Origin: Promethearchaeota archaeon
GTDB taxonomy: Archaea > Asgardarchaeota > Lokiarchaeia > Sigynarchaeales > SOKP01
Direction: 5' to 3'
Assembly: GCA_019058515.1 (NCBI GenBank)
Contig: JAHPYY010000067.1
Location: forward strand, 1 to 24,348
Length of the DNA: 24,348 nt
Shown one piece after another: positions 1 to 9,353 of this stretch. The position numbers and the translations under genes were made by a program. Below the pieces are notes generated by a model that saw only the letters and a program-made list of their open reading frames with translations, ran no database searches and was not told the origin of the DNA. Every line of letters begins with the position of its first letter. Position 1 is the stretch's first letter.

Positions 1-3000
1 ATGCATGATTTAGTACAACATATAAAAGATCTTTTTTCAAGTTATTTTCTAAATCATCGTAAAGCAATTTTAAATTTTGTATAAATTGAGTCAATTCGTT
101 TTTAGAAAATTTTGCCTGTTTTATTAAAACATTTGCGATATACAAGTTAGCCTCAATATAATCAATGGGATTAACTTTTCTCCTATTTTCAATAATTATA
201 CTAAATGATTTTAAGGCTTTTAGAAAATTTCCTATATTATATTGTAATAATCCCTCTAAATAAACAAGAACCATAAGATCTCTATCTCTACCGTTTTCTG
301 TAGCAATATTCTTTCCTTCTCGAATATAAGTCTCGCATTTCTCATATTCTTTTAATAAAAAGTAATATTTAATAATATCAATTAAATTTTCTATAACTTT
401 ATTTATATCCCCTTTTTCTCTGAATTCGGTAAGCAGGATTTGAATTTCGCTTACATTAAGTTTTAAATATAACTTGCGCGGGTCTGAATTAATCGCAAAT
501 GCATTTTTCAATATCTGCATATTATATTCTGCTATTTCCTTCAACTCAGGCGGAATAATGTTTAATAAATTACTTACACTATTATTGAACATCGTATCTC
601 CATTACCATCTATTAAATTTAAAAAAATTTTCCAGAGTTTTATAATCTCAGTTTCCCACTCCTCAACCCCATTTAAATCTTGTAGTATGTGTTCTACGAT
701 AAGGTAATTATCGTGAAAGTCTGACTCTCCGTACAAATTAATTATCAACATATGAAAAGTGTTTATTAGATAACTCCAAAATGAGTATAGTATACGCTTA
801 TTCCCTTTCCTTAATAGTCGCCGATCTAAATTCTGCAATATATATATAAAGAGTTGATCTCTTAAATTGGCAGATTCATTAACTCCAAGGCGAGTGGTAT
901 TTCTAATTATTTCCCCTTTAAGAATTTCAAGAACTCTTAAGCTTGTTAACTCGATTAATTCTTCAGCACGAACATTTTTAATACTAATTCCCATGAAGTC
1001 TAACAATTCTTTATTAAATGGATTATTTAAAACGAAATTTCTATCTAAGATTTTTAAGTTTTTATTGAGTATGCTTGATTCCAAATATTTAAAACACCAA
1101 TTAATCACCATTTTATAGTCATCCAGCATCAGACATTCAAGAATCAAATGTTCTATTGCAAATAATTCAAATTCAGGTACGTTATTCTCTCTTGATATTT
1201 TAAATATTCTTTTAGATAGTTCCAGCGATTCTTGAACCTTCTTTTTATTAATTAAATCAATCTGTACCTTTGAAAGATTAGATAAAAGTTGACCGTATCC
1301 CGCTTTAACTTGATCCCAGTCATAATCCTCTAAAATTTTTAATGCTCTTAAAGCAATATCTAACGAATCGTAAATATTACTTTGTTTTTCGATGTTTTGA
1401 TTCATTTTCAAGTAAATCGAAATAAATGCTCTTTCATACGTTGCCATGAAAGGCACATCTTTTAATTCACCAGTTTCAAACAGGTTAATATATTTCTTAA
1501 TTAACTTTTCATCGATATCCTCATTTAAAAGATCTTCTTGTACAAATATTCGATCGACGAATTCAGCGATAAACCAAGCTAATGCTTCTTGCTCATCTTG
1601 AAAATTTTTGTCGTGAATGAATATTAAAGCCTCCTTATTAGCCTGTATTATCATCTTTTTCTTAATTAGTAGAAAAATCTTTAACGATTTAATCATCAAT
1701 CTATTTTCATTCGAAATATCTTCCCGATTTTCTTGGAGTTTTGTAATGTCTTGTTCTACCTGTTTATTAAAACTCTCTGAAAGGTAAATCGTTAATATCT
1801 TTATTCTATTGGATATTTTATCGTTTAAATTTCCGTAATGCTCTAAAATTGAATCAATTTTTTGCAGAATCTCTAAAGCTAATGACTTTTCCCCTCTTCT
1901 CTCTGCTAAGATCTCGAAAACTTTAAAAAATTTTAATTCGGTTGCGTTTGTTCTTTCGTGTATTGAATTTTTTTCTACAAACTGATATATTTCAAGAGCC
2001 AAGTCCAAGTCATATAAAGATTGTGCCGCATCTGCTAGAACCATAAAAATGTTAAGAAAATTAAATTCTTCATGTTGGAGCAATAAATCTAAATTCTGAA
2101 TCTTTTCGTCTAATTTATTGTATTTTCCAAACATTTTCCGAAAAAAGAGAAATATTACATAAAGGTGCTCTCTATTTCTTATTTTATTCTGTACAAGCAA
2201 AACATATAGAGTTGGGATTTGAAGTAGGTATTCAATAAAGGCATCTTCGTTCAACTCTTCCGCTTCTGAAACCTTTTCTTTTACTTCCTCAATAAATTTG
2301 TCAATTTGAACTTCACTTTCGGGTTGACCTAATTTTCTCATTGTTTCGATTAAATTTGATTGTCCAAAGAAAAACTGATCTGGTTTTTTAAACAAACTAA
2401 GAAAATAAATTGCCCAGTCAGGCCATTTTTGGTGAATCTCTTTTATATTGGAAAGATAATTGTCAAGATTTTGGAGAAAATATTCATAAATGCTAAATGG
2501 ACGATCCTTGAAAAAAGGAATCTTTTCCATTTGATCTGAGATCTTTTGGATCGTTTCTAAATATTCCTCCTCGTAGAGAATCTCGATTAACCTAAATATC
2601 CACATTATTTCAAAATCGTTAGTTTTAAAGTTATAATTATTAAGATCTTCAAGATATACAGATAAATCGTTGACCAATACCTCTTTTTGCCCTTTTTTAT
2701 AACTATTTAAAATCCTTAGGATCTTAACATGAATATTCACATCTTTATCTAGTTTATCTGAAGATCTCGAGACATCTGACAAATAAATGTCTGATTTGTT
2801 ATAATTTCCCTTAAGATAATTTGTTTCAGCGAGTCTTAAAAGCGATTCAAAATAAAAAGCAGAATTATTAGATTTCTTGCTCAAAATTAAAAGTTCGTCA
2901 CTTAGAGCCAATGCTTTATCTAGATCTCCTCGTGCTACATTAATATCAAAAATCGAATTTAATGAATATTGTGCTTCAGGATAATTCCCTATTTGCTTAT

Positions 3001-6000
3001 ACAGTTTATATGCTTTCTCATGTGCCTCTATAGCATCTCCATATTTTCTCAATCTCCAAAAAGCATCGGCCATCATAGAATAAGTTGGCTCTAATCTAAA
3101 GACAACACCAGATTCCTTTGTGTATTTTATACACAACTCGTAATGTCTTATTGCTTCCTCGTATTCCTCGAGATTGAAATATTCTGTGCCTAATTGATGA
3201 TAGATATCCCCCGCTAGATATATTTGGTTATGCTCTTTAGCATAATTCACGCATTCTTTTAACTTTTTAATCCCCTCCTGTGCATCACCCGAGGGATTAA
3301 AAATTCGCCAATTCAAGATTAAACCAATATACGCTCTTACATTATTCAACTCTTTTGCCCATTTTTCAGCAGTCCTGAGTTTCTCTTCTATGGATCCAAG
3401 CCAATTTTTGTTTTCAAGTTTTAAATAGTAGTCAATTTTACCATACCGCATAATAAAATGCGCAGTAAATCCTGACCACAAAAATACGTAGCTCTCTTGG
3501 TTTCCCGCTTCTATAAAGCATTCTGAAGCCGAAAAATAGATGTTTAGAATCTTTTTTAATGGAACTTTTTTTTTGTTAAATAAGTATTCACCCCAAAAAC
3601 TATAGATTAATCCTTTATGAAGAGGGGTTAAATCCGCATCCTTTACACCTTCTTGATAAACTTTTTCCGAGTTTTCGGGATTTTTAATAGCGCTTACATT
3701 AATCTTTTTAAGCAAAATAGAGCTATACAAATTTTTTCTTGCTTCTTTCTCTTCTTTCAGTAGCTTAAGCATAATATCGCTTAAGTCTATGATCCCATCA
3801 AAATCTTGTAAAATTAATAGAATCTCGGTCATTGAATTGTAGGTTTCAAAGATTTTCATTGGTTCTTCTTTAATAGCGTAGGACATCCAAGTATGCTTTA
3901 TCTTTAGTACTAGATCTTTATAATTCTGGGAAATATCGCTTGCTAGGTAAGGATCGTTAAGTGTTTTAGCTGATTTAGGAGACTCATACTGGATTTTAAG
4001 ATTTTGGAAGAAATTTGATGCGTAAAGAGGGAGAAGCCTAAATAATAATTGTATTTGTACAGAGAGTTCTTCAAATGATTTTACCTCCTTCCAATTGTCA
4101 ATTTTTTGAAGAATTGTTCTAAAATCACTGTAATTTAATAAATTCTTTAAAATCCCCAATGCATTCAAGAAATACCTTGGATTCAATTCTAAGAGCTTGT
4201 CTACTAACTTAGATAATTCTTTCACCATGTTTTTGTCTTTTAACCATTCAGATTCAACTACCCATCTCATAATTGCGTATCTTTTGAAAAAAATCTGATT
4301 ATGAAGTATTCTTATCCAATCTTTTGTTATAAGACTTTCAATAAGATTTGAGTACAGCTCTGTATCTAAATCAATAACAGGAGTTTCGTGAATGCTAATA
4401 TTTCCGCATACGCTCAAAATCCTAAGAAACTCTTTTTCATCCTTGTTTAATGATTGATTCCATAATGAGTATACTCTCTCTTTAAATCGGGTTATTGAAC
4501 TCAATCCATTGGAACTTAGACTCCCTAATTTATCTTTTTTTAGAAAATGCAACTCATCTTCTATAACTTCGATATACCCTTGAGAATAATCTAAAATAGA
4601 GTTGATAGTTAGAATATCTATTCCCTGTTCCAATAAAATCCTCACTGCTTCGTTTTTCAAATTGATATCTTTAAAATTTAAAGGATTTAATTGAATTCTT
4701 TTTAAAAGTTCTTCGTTTCTGTGAAAATAGTGATTAACTACAAAGTGTTCTACTAATTGACCACCTCCTGAAACAACAATTAGCTTTATTTGATTAACCC
4801 TTAATTCAATTTGCTGAAATTCCTCTAAAATTAAATCCCAGTTTTGGATTCTGTCGACATCGTCGATAATCAGAACTAACTTTTTATTCTCCTTTTGGAT
4901 CAGTTCCTTTATGAGTTCCCATGATATCTTTTTATTGGAAAGTAACCAATAAAATTCCCATTCCTCTCCATTCTCTATCGAAGATTCAATTAATAAACGA
5001 GTTTTTCCAACTCCATGGTCGCCTGTTAAAGACAAGATTTGAAAATGGCTAGAAAGAAATTCTTGGATTGACGATAATTCAATTTTTCTACTAATAAATG
5101 GTAAGGTATCTTGATATCGCATTAGAATAATTTCTGATTTTGCCCAGAACCTGTCTAGTTTTTTTGGTGGAAAAATAAATGTACTATTTTCTAAGCATTC
5201 CTTTCCATAATACTCCGTTCCAATAATCCAGTCTTTAATTAAATGTTTAATGTACTTTTCATTTAAAAATGAGACTTTACAGAGGTTTTGAAGAGAAATT
5301 TCTACATGCATAGGTGATTTAAAGACGAGAACTTCTATATAAGCTCTTAAGATGATTTCTTTAGGACAAATTGTGGAATGTAAAAATGTGGTATAGTCAG
5401 AATTTTCCATGGTTGGATACGCTTGATTAAAATACCCACGCCACCATTCGAGAAATATAATACTTTGAACTTGTTCTAAAACTTCTCGGGTTCTATCTGT
5501 TATGTCAAAAGTTCTTCTACTCACTTGTTTTATGTAATCCCAGCTTTCTAACAACTTCTTATTTACTCTTCGCCCTCCATCGAGTGTCCGGCCAATCTCG
5601 CCAATATGATGTTGGATAAGCTCTTTAGGAATAAAATAGTCAATGGTAAACAATTGGACTTTTTCATTTTCATCGTGATAATGAAATTCTGGTTTTATTA
5701 ATTCATTCCAATAGGCATTTTTAATTAATTTTGGATTTATAAAAACAGGTTCTATCAACCCCGTTTGAGTTTCTAATTTGTATCCTTTTAATAAGTAGAA
5801 TTTAGAAGGTCCATTGTATAATAGATAATTTTTTAATTCAGGAGAGAGTTTAGACATTACAATAAGATCCATAAAGGTATCGCTAATAAGACCTTCATGC
5901 TCCCCCGGTTTTGCATTTATCCATAATACTGATTTACTTCCCTTTTTATTAATTTCGTTTGAATCGGAGAGAGATTTTAAAAGATCTGAATTAATTATTT

Positions 6001-6178
6001 CAGTAAATTCTGTTTGTAAATTCTCCTTCTTTGGTTGAACTGAATACGTTAAGCTCGGAAAATCGTAATTAATTCCAAATATCTTTCGAAGAGATTGTAT
6101 AAATGGATTAAGTCCGGATACTTTCAAAAAATTACCATTAATTCCGTTAAGTCCATTGCTTTTATTCAGTGGTTCCAT
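1..6178 (-). CDS. Giant STAND-type P-loop NTPase with TPR-like repeats (3' end outside window)
   Basis: The frame is open from an ATG at 6178 to the window edge, at least 2,059 residues; the C-terminus is missing. Residues 1 to about 375 are an N-terminal region I do not recognise. A Walker A motif GDHGVGKT lies at residues 386-393 and a Walker B motif LVLIIDDVDR has its acidic pair at D439-D440. This is the layout of STAND/AAA-like ATPases, in which nucleotide-driven oligomerisation activates an effector. From about residue 600 on the protein is helical repeats, with clear TPR-like units around 985-1120 (for example LEEYEEAIRHYELCIKY), as expected of a sensor arm. Proteins of this build include regulators and anti-phage Avs-type sensors; no effector domain is recognisable here, so the role is inferred. 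A purine-rich GAAGGGAT lies just before the ATG. The next gene upstream on the same strand encodes a HEPN protein. Confidence 0.85.
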   Translation of the reverse strand, partial: MEPLNKSNGLNGINGNFLKVSGLNPFIQSLRKIFGINYDFPSLTYSVQPKKENLQTEFTEIINSDLLKSLSDSNEINKKGSKSVLWINAKPGEHEGLISDTFMDLIVMSKLSPELKNYLLYNGPSKFYLLKGYKLETQTGLIEPVFINPKLIKNAYWNELIKPEFHYHDENEKVQLFTIDYFIPKELIQHHIGEIGRTLDGGRRVNKKLLESWDYIKQVSRRTFDITDRTREVLEQVQSIIFLEWWRGYFNQAYPTMENSDYTTFLHSTICPKEIILRAYIEVLVFKSPMHVEISLQNLCKVSFLNEKYIKHLIKDWIIGTEYYGKECLENSTFIFPPKKLDRFWAKSEIILMRYQDTLPFISRKIELSSIQEFLSSHFQILSLTGDHGVGKTRLLIESSIENGEEWEFYWLLSNKKISWELIKELIQKENKKLVLIIDDVDRIQNWDLILEEFQQIELRVNQIKLIVVSGGGQLVEHFVVNHYFHRNEELLKRIQLNPLNFKDINLKNEAVRILLEQGIDILTINSILDYSQGYIEVIEDELHFLKKDKLGSLSSNGLSSITRFKERVYSLWNQSLNKDEKEFLRILSVCGNISIHETPVIDLDTELYSNLIESLITKDWIRILHNQIFFKRYAIMRWVVESEWLKDKNMVKELSKLVDKLLELNPRYFLNALGILKNLLNYSDFRTILQKIDNWKEVKSFEELSVQIQLLFRLLPLYASNFFQNLKIQYESPKSAKTLNDPYLASDISQNYKDLVLKIKHTWMSYAIKEEPMKIFETYNSMTEILLILQDFDGIIDLSDIMLKLLKEEKEARKNLYSSILLKKINVSAIKNPENSEKVYQEGVKDADLTPLHKGLIYSFWGEYLFNKKKVPLKKILNIYFSASECFIEAGNQESYVFLWSGFTAHFIMRYGKIDYYLKLENKNWLGSIEEKLRTAEKWAKELNNVRAYIGLILNWRIFNPSGDAQEGIKKLKECVNYAKEHNQIYLAGDIYHQLGTEYFNLEEYEEAIRHYELCIKYTKESGVVFRLEPTYSMMADAFWRLRKYGDAIEAHEKAYKLYKQIGNYPEAQYSLNSIFDINVARGDLDKALALSDELLILSKKSNNSAFYFESLLRLAETNYLKGNYNKSDIYLSDVSRSSDKLDKDVNIHVKILRILNSYKKGQKEVLVNDLSVYLEDLNNYNFKTNDFEIMWIFRLIEILYEEEYLETIQKISDQMEKIPFFKDRPFSIYEYFLQNLDNYLSNIKEIHQKWPDWAIYFLSLFKKPDQFFFGQSNLIETMRKLGQPESEVQIDKFIEEVKEKVSEAEELNEDAFIEYLLQIPTLYVLLVQNKIRNREHLYVIFLFFRKMFGKYNKLDEKIQNLDLLLQHEEFNFLNIFMVLADAAQSLYDLDLALEIYQFVEKNSIHERTNATELKFFKVFEILAERRGEKSLALEILQKIDSILEHYGNLNDKISNRIKILTIYLSESFNKQVEQDITKLQENREDISNENRLMIKSLKIFLLIKKKMIIQANKEALIFIHDKNFQDEQEALAWFIAEFVDRIFVQEDLLNEDIDEKLIKKYINLFETGELKDVPFMATYERAFISIYLKMNQNIEKQSNIYDSLDIALRALKILEDYDWDQVKAGYGQLLSNLSKVQIDLINKKKVQESLELSKRIFKISRENNVPEFELFAIEHLILECLMLDDYKMVINWCFKYLESSILNKNLKILDRNFVLNNPFNKELLDFMGISIKNVRAEELIELTSLRVLEILKGEIIRNTTRLGVNESANLRDQLFIYILQNLDRRLLRKGNKRILYSFWSYLINTFHMLIINLYGESDFHDNYLIVEHILQDLNGVEEWETEIIKLWKIFLNLIDGNGDTMFNNSVSNLLNIIPPELKEIAEYNMQILKNAFAINSDPRKLYLKLNVSEIQILLTEFREKGDINKVIENLIDIIKYYFLLKEYEKCETYIREGKNIATENGRDRDLMVLVYLEGLLQYNIGNFLKALKSFSIIIENRRKVNPIDYIEANLYIANVLIKQAKFSKNELTQFIQNLKLLYDDLENNLKKDLLYVVLNHA

Positions 6179-6408
6179 CTTTTATCCCTTCAATATTTTT
6201 TAGTAGTTAATATAAGGATTTCTTGGTGAATATAATAAAATTGCTCTCCAAAATTTAAGACAAAAAAAGTTTAAATAAAAAAAACATAGAATGAACTGTT
6301 AATAGTTTATAGCTTAATCTACTTGAATTTTATGCAAAAGTATGCGTATATCCGACCACTTAATTTTGATAAACATCTGAAATCTCAAACTTTTAGAAAC
6401 GCATACCT

Positions 6409-6432
6409 TTAAGCTAAGCTTTAAGCTAAGCT
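6409..6432. repeat. 12-bp perfect tandem repeat, two copies
   Basis: The unit ttaagctaagct occurs twice in a row (6409-6420 and 6421-6432), giving four copies of aagct. It lies in the 318-bp gap (6179-6496) between the HEPN gene and the STAND gene, both read on the minus strand. The rest of this gap is AT-rich and presumably holds the STAND promoter; a possible TATA element (tataataaaa on the plus strand) lies near 6230. The repeat could be a regulator site or simple slippage. Confidence 0.6.
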
Positions 6433-6496
6433 ATGCCATATACTGGCGTTTTTCGGATCGATTTTAATTGCTTTTCAATCGCAAATCTTTAGGATA

Positions 6497-7513
6497 TTAA
6501 TGTACTGCGAGTGAAAATTCATTAATCCTATCTTTTAGGAAATTTATGGTTTTATTCACTGCGTCGTATGTAGATTCGACTTCTGTTTTTGTTATGCTTT
6601 CATCGTCAAGAAATGCGTGTATTATCTTATGCCTTTTCTCAATAACGCTTTGGAGCGTCTGTAATTCCTTGTCTATAGGTTGTGTATCAATTGAAAAGAA
6701 ATGCTTAAACACCCATCTTACACCACCTACTTCTTTAATCCTTTGAAAATTAAGCTTACCCCTCATATTTTTTAATGCCTGGTATAGAATCTGCTTGAGA
6801 ATCTCGTAAGCACCGATTTCTTCCATTTTATTTGCTATTAGGTACATTTGATATTGGTTTAAAACACCAAGCTTTTTGCATAGCTTAAACACGTAACTCT
6901 TCCGCTTAAGATTCTCCCATTGTTCAAAATCTGATCCCTCCCTGTAGGATAACTCCTTGTTTAAGTTCAATTTATCGTAAACATTTAACCCAAGTAGATC
7001 GAGAAGTGGGGTAAAATCGGACTCTTCAAGAGAGAAAAACCAGAGATAATTATAGTTAAGAAACAAGTCTTTGGTAGCGTTTTCGAAAGCAGAAGTGAGG
7101 AAGACCAATGCTACTGCGTAATGCCCATCCTTAATTAATTTTTCTACTCTCTCCATATTAAGCGTGTAAGCATTTTGGGATATTGCTTCTTCGAAGATTT
7201 TATACGCTATTTCACTGGCTAATTCTTTTTTGTTATAACGTTTATCATCCAGAAAAATTTTACTAACATAAAAATAGTATTTTCCCTTCTTCGGAGTTTG
7301 AGTCAAAACGCATTTAAGCTCGCTCTGTCCTTCATCTATTAGGGATACCCCAATTAAATCGTCCTTGAGGAAGTAAATATTGATAGTGGGTTGTATTTTA
7401 AAGAGATCTTGCAATGATTCGTATTTACGACTCAATTTTCTTAAAATTCTTAGGATTTCCTCGACTACCTCACTTATTCTAGCTTTTATTATTTCACGAT
7501 TGATGACATTCAT
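6497..7513 (-). CDS. HEPN-domain protein, probable RNase
   Basis: 338 residues. The C-terminal half carries the hallmark R-x4-H motif, RHKIIH at residues 294-299, which in HEPN families is the metal-independent RNase active site. The helical stretch HYAVALVFLTSAFENATKDL (131-150) is typical of the first conserved helix pair of HEPN domains. The first 110 or so residues form a separate domain that I do not recognise. The ATG has AGGA about 5 nt upstream, and a TATA-like tatatat lies near 7648-7657. HEPN RNases act as toxins or as effectors in abortive defence, often with a MNT-type antitoxin. None is visible here; the neighbours are a giant STAND ATPase downstream and a hypothetical protein upstream. 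The HEPN call is firm; the toxin or effector role is inferred. Confidence 0.8.
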   Translation of the reverse strand: MNVINREIIKARISEVVEEILRILRKLSRKYESLQDLFKIQPTINIYFLKDDLIGVSLIDEGQSELKCVLTQTPKKGKYYFYVSKIFLDDKRYNKKELASEIAYKIFEEAISQNAYTLNMERVEKLIKDGHYAVALVFLTSAFENATKDLFLNYNYLWFFSLEESDFTPLLDLLGLNVYDKLNLNKELSYREGSDFEQWENLKRKSYVFKLCKKLGVLNQYQMYLIANKMEEIGAYEILKQILYQALKNMRGKLNFQRIKEVGGVRWVFKHFFSIDTQPIDKELQTLQSVIEKRHKIIHAFLDDESITKTEVESTYDAVNKTINFLKDRINEFSLAVH

Positions 7514-7776
7514 ATTTCCTATAAAATTCTATTTTTATTTTTTGGCTATCCAAGAAGATAATAACTTTTTAATTTTTTCAGTCTCTTTTAAATTTTTTCA
7601 ACTTAAAAAGCAAATAATTCTATTTTTTACCATTTTCTTGACTTATCATATATATACTTTATCAATTACATGGCTATTTTTTATAATGAAATAATCGTTT
7701 CTTTCCACCTACAATTTCGAACTTAAAAACATAACTCTACTCCCTGCAAAGAGTATGAAAAACGAAAGTAGATGGT

Positions 7777-8469
7777 TTAAACATAACTAAAGCTAAATCC
7801 AAATAATAATCTTATTCTTTTTTTAAAGACTTCTTGTAAGAAAAATGTGGATTTTAACTTGGAAAGGTACTCCTTAAAATAGTTTTGAATTGATTCGATC
7901 AGAATTATTGGATTTTCTTCGATGTAATCTTTTGTTTGAGGTGTACCTGCCAATATAAAATTACCTTGTTTGATAGTGAAACATTTACTTTCCTTAACAT
8001 CCAGACTCCCTAACCAATTAATTAAATTGTTGTGGATGGGTTTGTTTCGGAAAATATCGAATAAACTTAATTGCTTGCTTTGAAAAAGAGGATTTTCGTA
8101 AGTATTTGCTAAATTTATCGCTGGGATAAGACCACTAAAAAATCTCTTGTTGCTCCTTAAGAATAAGTCTACACGATACCCTCTAACCCAATCCTCGGTA
8201 TGCACTAGTTGCGTAAAAAGATCTAACAAAGACCAACACATGTTATTAATTGGAAATGTGTGATAGTGAACAAAATCGCTTTTATCGATGCAATGTCTTT
8301 TATATAGAAAGCTAATAGGAGTAAAGAACCAATGATCAATTCGATTTTGTAATTGTGTAGTAACTTCTTTCCAGTCTTGCGAATTTTTAAACTGATCCCA
8401 GGTAATTGTGTTATTAAAACCTTGATCGGGGCGATATCCTGATAAGAAAGGTTGAAGTTGAGTGGCCAT
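7777..8469 (-). CDS. Hypothetical protein
   Basis: 230 residues, no recognised domain. It looks cytosolic and mostly helical, with many aromatic residues, including the segments RIDHWFFTPISFL (about 43-55) and MCWSLLDLFTQLV (77-89). The C-terminal part is basic and amphipathic. It is preferred over an overlapping frame at 8223-8630 because its composition is more protein-like and it has a well-placed promoter: tatatatc at 8501-8508 lies about 35 bp before the ATG, fitting a very short leader. It lies just upstream of the HEPN gene on the same strand, with a gap of about 260 bp, so the two may not share a transcript. It could belong to the same island function, but no activity can be assigned. 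Confidence 0.65.
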   Translation of the reverse strand: MATQLQPFLSGYRPDQGFNNTITWDQFKNSQDWKEVTTQLQNRIDHWFFTPISFLYKRHCIDKSDFVHYHTFPINNMCWSLLDLFTQLVHTEDWVRGYRVDLFLRSNKRFFSGLIPAINLANTYENPLFQSKQLSLFDIFRNKPIHNNLINWLGSLDVKESKCFTIKQGNFILAGTPQTKDYIEENPIILIESIQNYFKEYLSKLKSTFFLQEVFKKRIRLLFGFSFSYV

Positions 8470-8500
8470 ACTTGTAACCAGGTTTTCTTAAAAATTAATC

Positions 8501-8508
8501 TATATATC
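8501..8508 (-). promoter_or_regulatory. Probable TATA box of the hypothetical gene at 7777-8469
   Basis: On the minus strand this reads GATATATA, centred about 35 bp upstream of the ATG at 8469. Archaeal TATA boxes sit about 26 bp before the transcription start, so this predicts a leader of roughly 8-10 nt. Confidence 0.4.
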
Positions 8509-8650
8509 ATCCTCGTATGGTTATTTCGTAGTTTAGTTGTAGAAGATCGAAAAGTAGTATATAATGAGAATACAACCTCCATAAGATAGCAAAAAAAAAT
8601 CGTTCTTTGAGAAGTGGAATTTAACAACATAATGTTAAAAAATGTAAAGC

Positions 8651-8990
8651 TTAAAGAATTTTATTTAAAGGAAAAGAACCCATTTGTGGTAAATGAGGGT
8701 GCATAAACAATTTGATAAAATTTCCATTAGCTAATCTTTTCCAAGGATGGAATATACTGAAATAACCTAAATTCTCTTGACTCGGTTGCTAATCTATATA
8801 TTAGAAAATGAAAGAGATTTAATCGAATTATCTTAAACTCTCTCTCCTATCCATCAGCTCCATAAATGTAATTTTCGACTTTTTTCATCATCTTGATATT
8901 GTTTTCAAAATGTATATAGCCACTTCAAAGAATGAGTCTTCGAGACCAAATCCTTTTTATCCATTCCAGATTAAATACTGGAATCATCCT
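8651..8990 (-). pseudogene. Possible decayed gene remnant
   Basis: Two protein-like stretches are read on the minus strand, broken by stops and frame changes. A 45-codon frame without a start codon near its 5' end runs from 8788 to a TAA at 8651 and includes FHPWKRLANGNFIKLFMHPH. Further upstream (about 8890-8960) another frame reads FGLEDSFFEVAIYILKTI. Both look coding in composition, yet no intact frame joins them. I do not recognise the family; a degraded transposase or a lost host gene are both possible. Chance open frames in AT-rich DNA cannot be excluded. Confidence 0.25.
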
Positions 8991-9123
8991 TTTAGTTTCC
9001 TCTCTATGGCGAATTTTTTAATTCCTTTCAACATTTCATAGCGAATATGAATTTATAGGCTTATCGAATCGATAGAATAATAGCCAAACACATTTAAGAT
9101 GGATTATATCAGTTATAAAAGGA

Positions 9124-9241
9124 CGACTCCATTCCAACAGACCTAAAGAGAAGGTCGAAATGTAAAAAGGAGAGAAAAGGCGAACGCGTAGCAATGCTAC
9201 GCTTACCAAAAGACAAAAATCCAGGGTGTTGGATGGAGTCG
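9124..9241. ncRNA. Candidate structured RNA or small inverted-repeat element
   Basis: The ends pair over 14 bp with one bulged T: cgactccattccaac (9124-9138) against gttggatggagtcg (9228-9241). Inside are two hairpins: gacct/aggtc (9140-9144 with 9152-9156, 7-nt loop) and gcgtagc/gctacgc (9186-9192 with 9196-9202, 3-nt loop). The result is a closed multibranch fold of about 118 nt in a region without genes. The size and layout recall 5S rRNA, but the conserved 5S loop sequences are absent, so it is not 5S. A MITE-like element with 14-bp terminal inverted repeats is the main alternative; no flanking target duplication was seen. Strand is unknown. Confidence 0.35.
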
Positions 9242-9325
9242 ATGGATTTATATGAGAATTAAAGCAATGCAATTTTTGTCAAGGTATAATAGAATAAGAC
9301 GCTATCTAAGTATGCTGACAACTAC

Positions 9326-9345
9326 AAAAAAAAAGAAAAGAAAAT
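9326..9345 (-). terminator. T-run terminator after the Apea-HEPN gene
   Basis: On the minus strand there are two T-runs (nine T at 9334-9326, preceded by T-rich sequence) starting about 9 nt past the stop codon of the 619-residue gene. T-rich tracts without a strong hairpin are typical archaeal terminators. Confidence 0.45.
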
Positions 9346-9353
9346 AAATCTTC

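Larger units (their letters stand above)
8470..9353. other. Gene-poor stretch of about 880 bp
   Basis: No convincing complete gene is seen here on either strand. It contains the decayed minus-strand reading fragments at 8651-8990, the candidate structured RNA at 9124-9241 and a T-run terminator at 9326-9345, listed separately. A 43-codon plus-strand frame (8910-9041) and a 78-codon minus-strand frame (9036-9272) exist but have no supporting signal. The second lies across the structured element. Confidence 0.6.

Noticed and set aside
8223..8630. Minus-strand frame of 135 codons overlapping the hypothetical gene at 7777-8469
   Set aside because: It shares about 250 bp with the better frame, has no clear start signals, and its composition looks like translated AT-rich background.
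9124..9241. 5S rRNA
   Set aside because: Size and outer stem are suggestive, but the conserved 5S internal sequences (such as the CCGAAC loop) are missing.
9036..9272. Minus-strand frame of 78 codons
   Set aside because: It runs across the inverted-repeat element, has no promoter or ribosome site, and its sequence looks non-biological.
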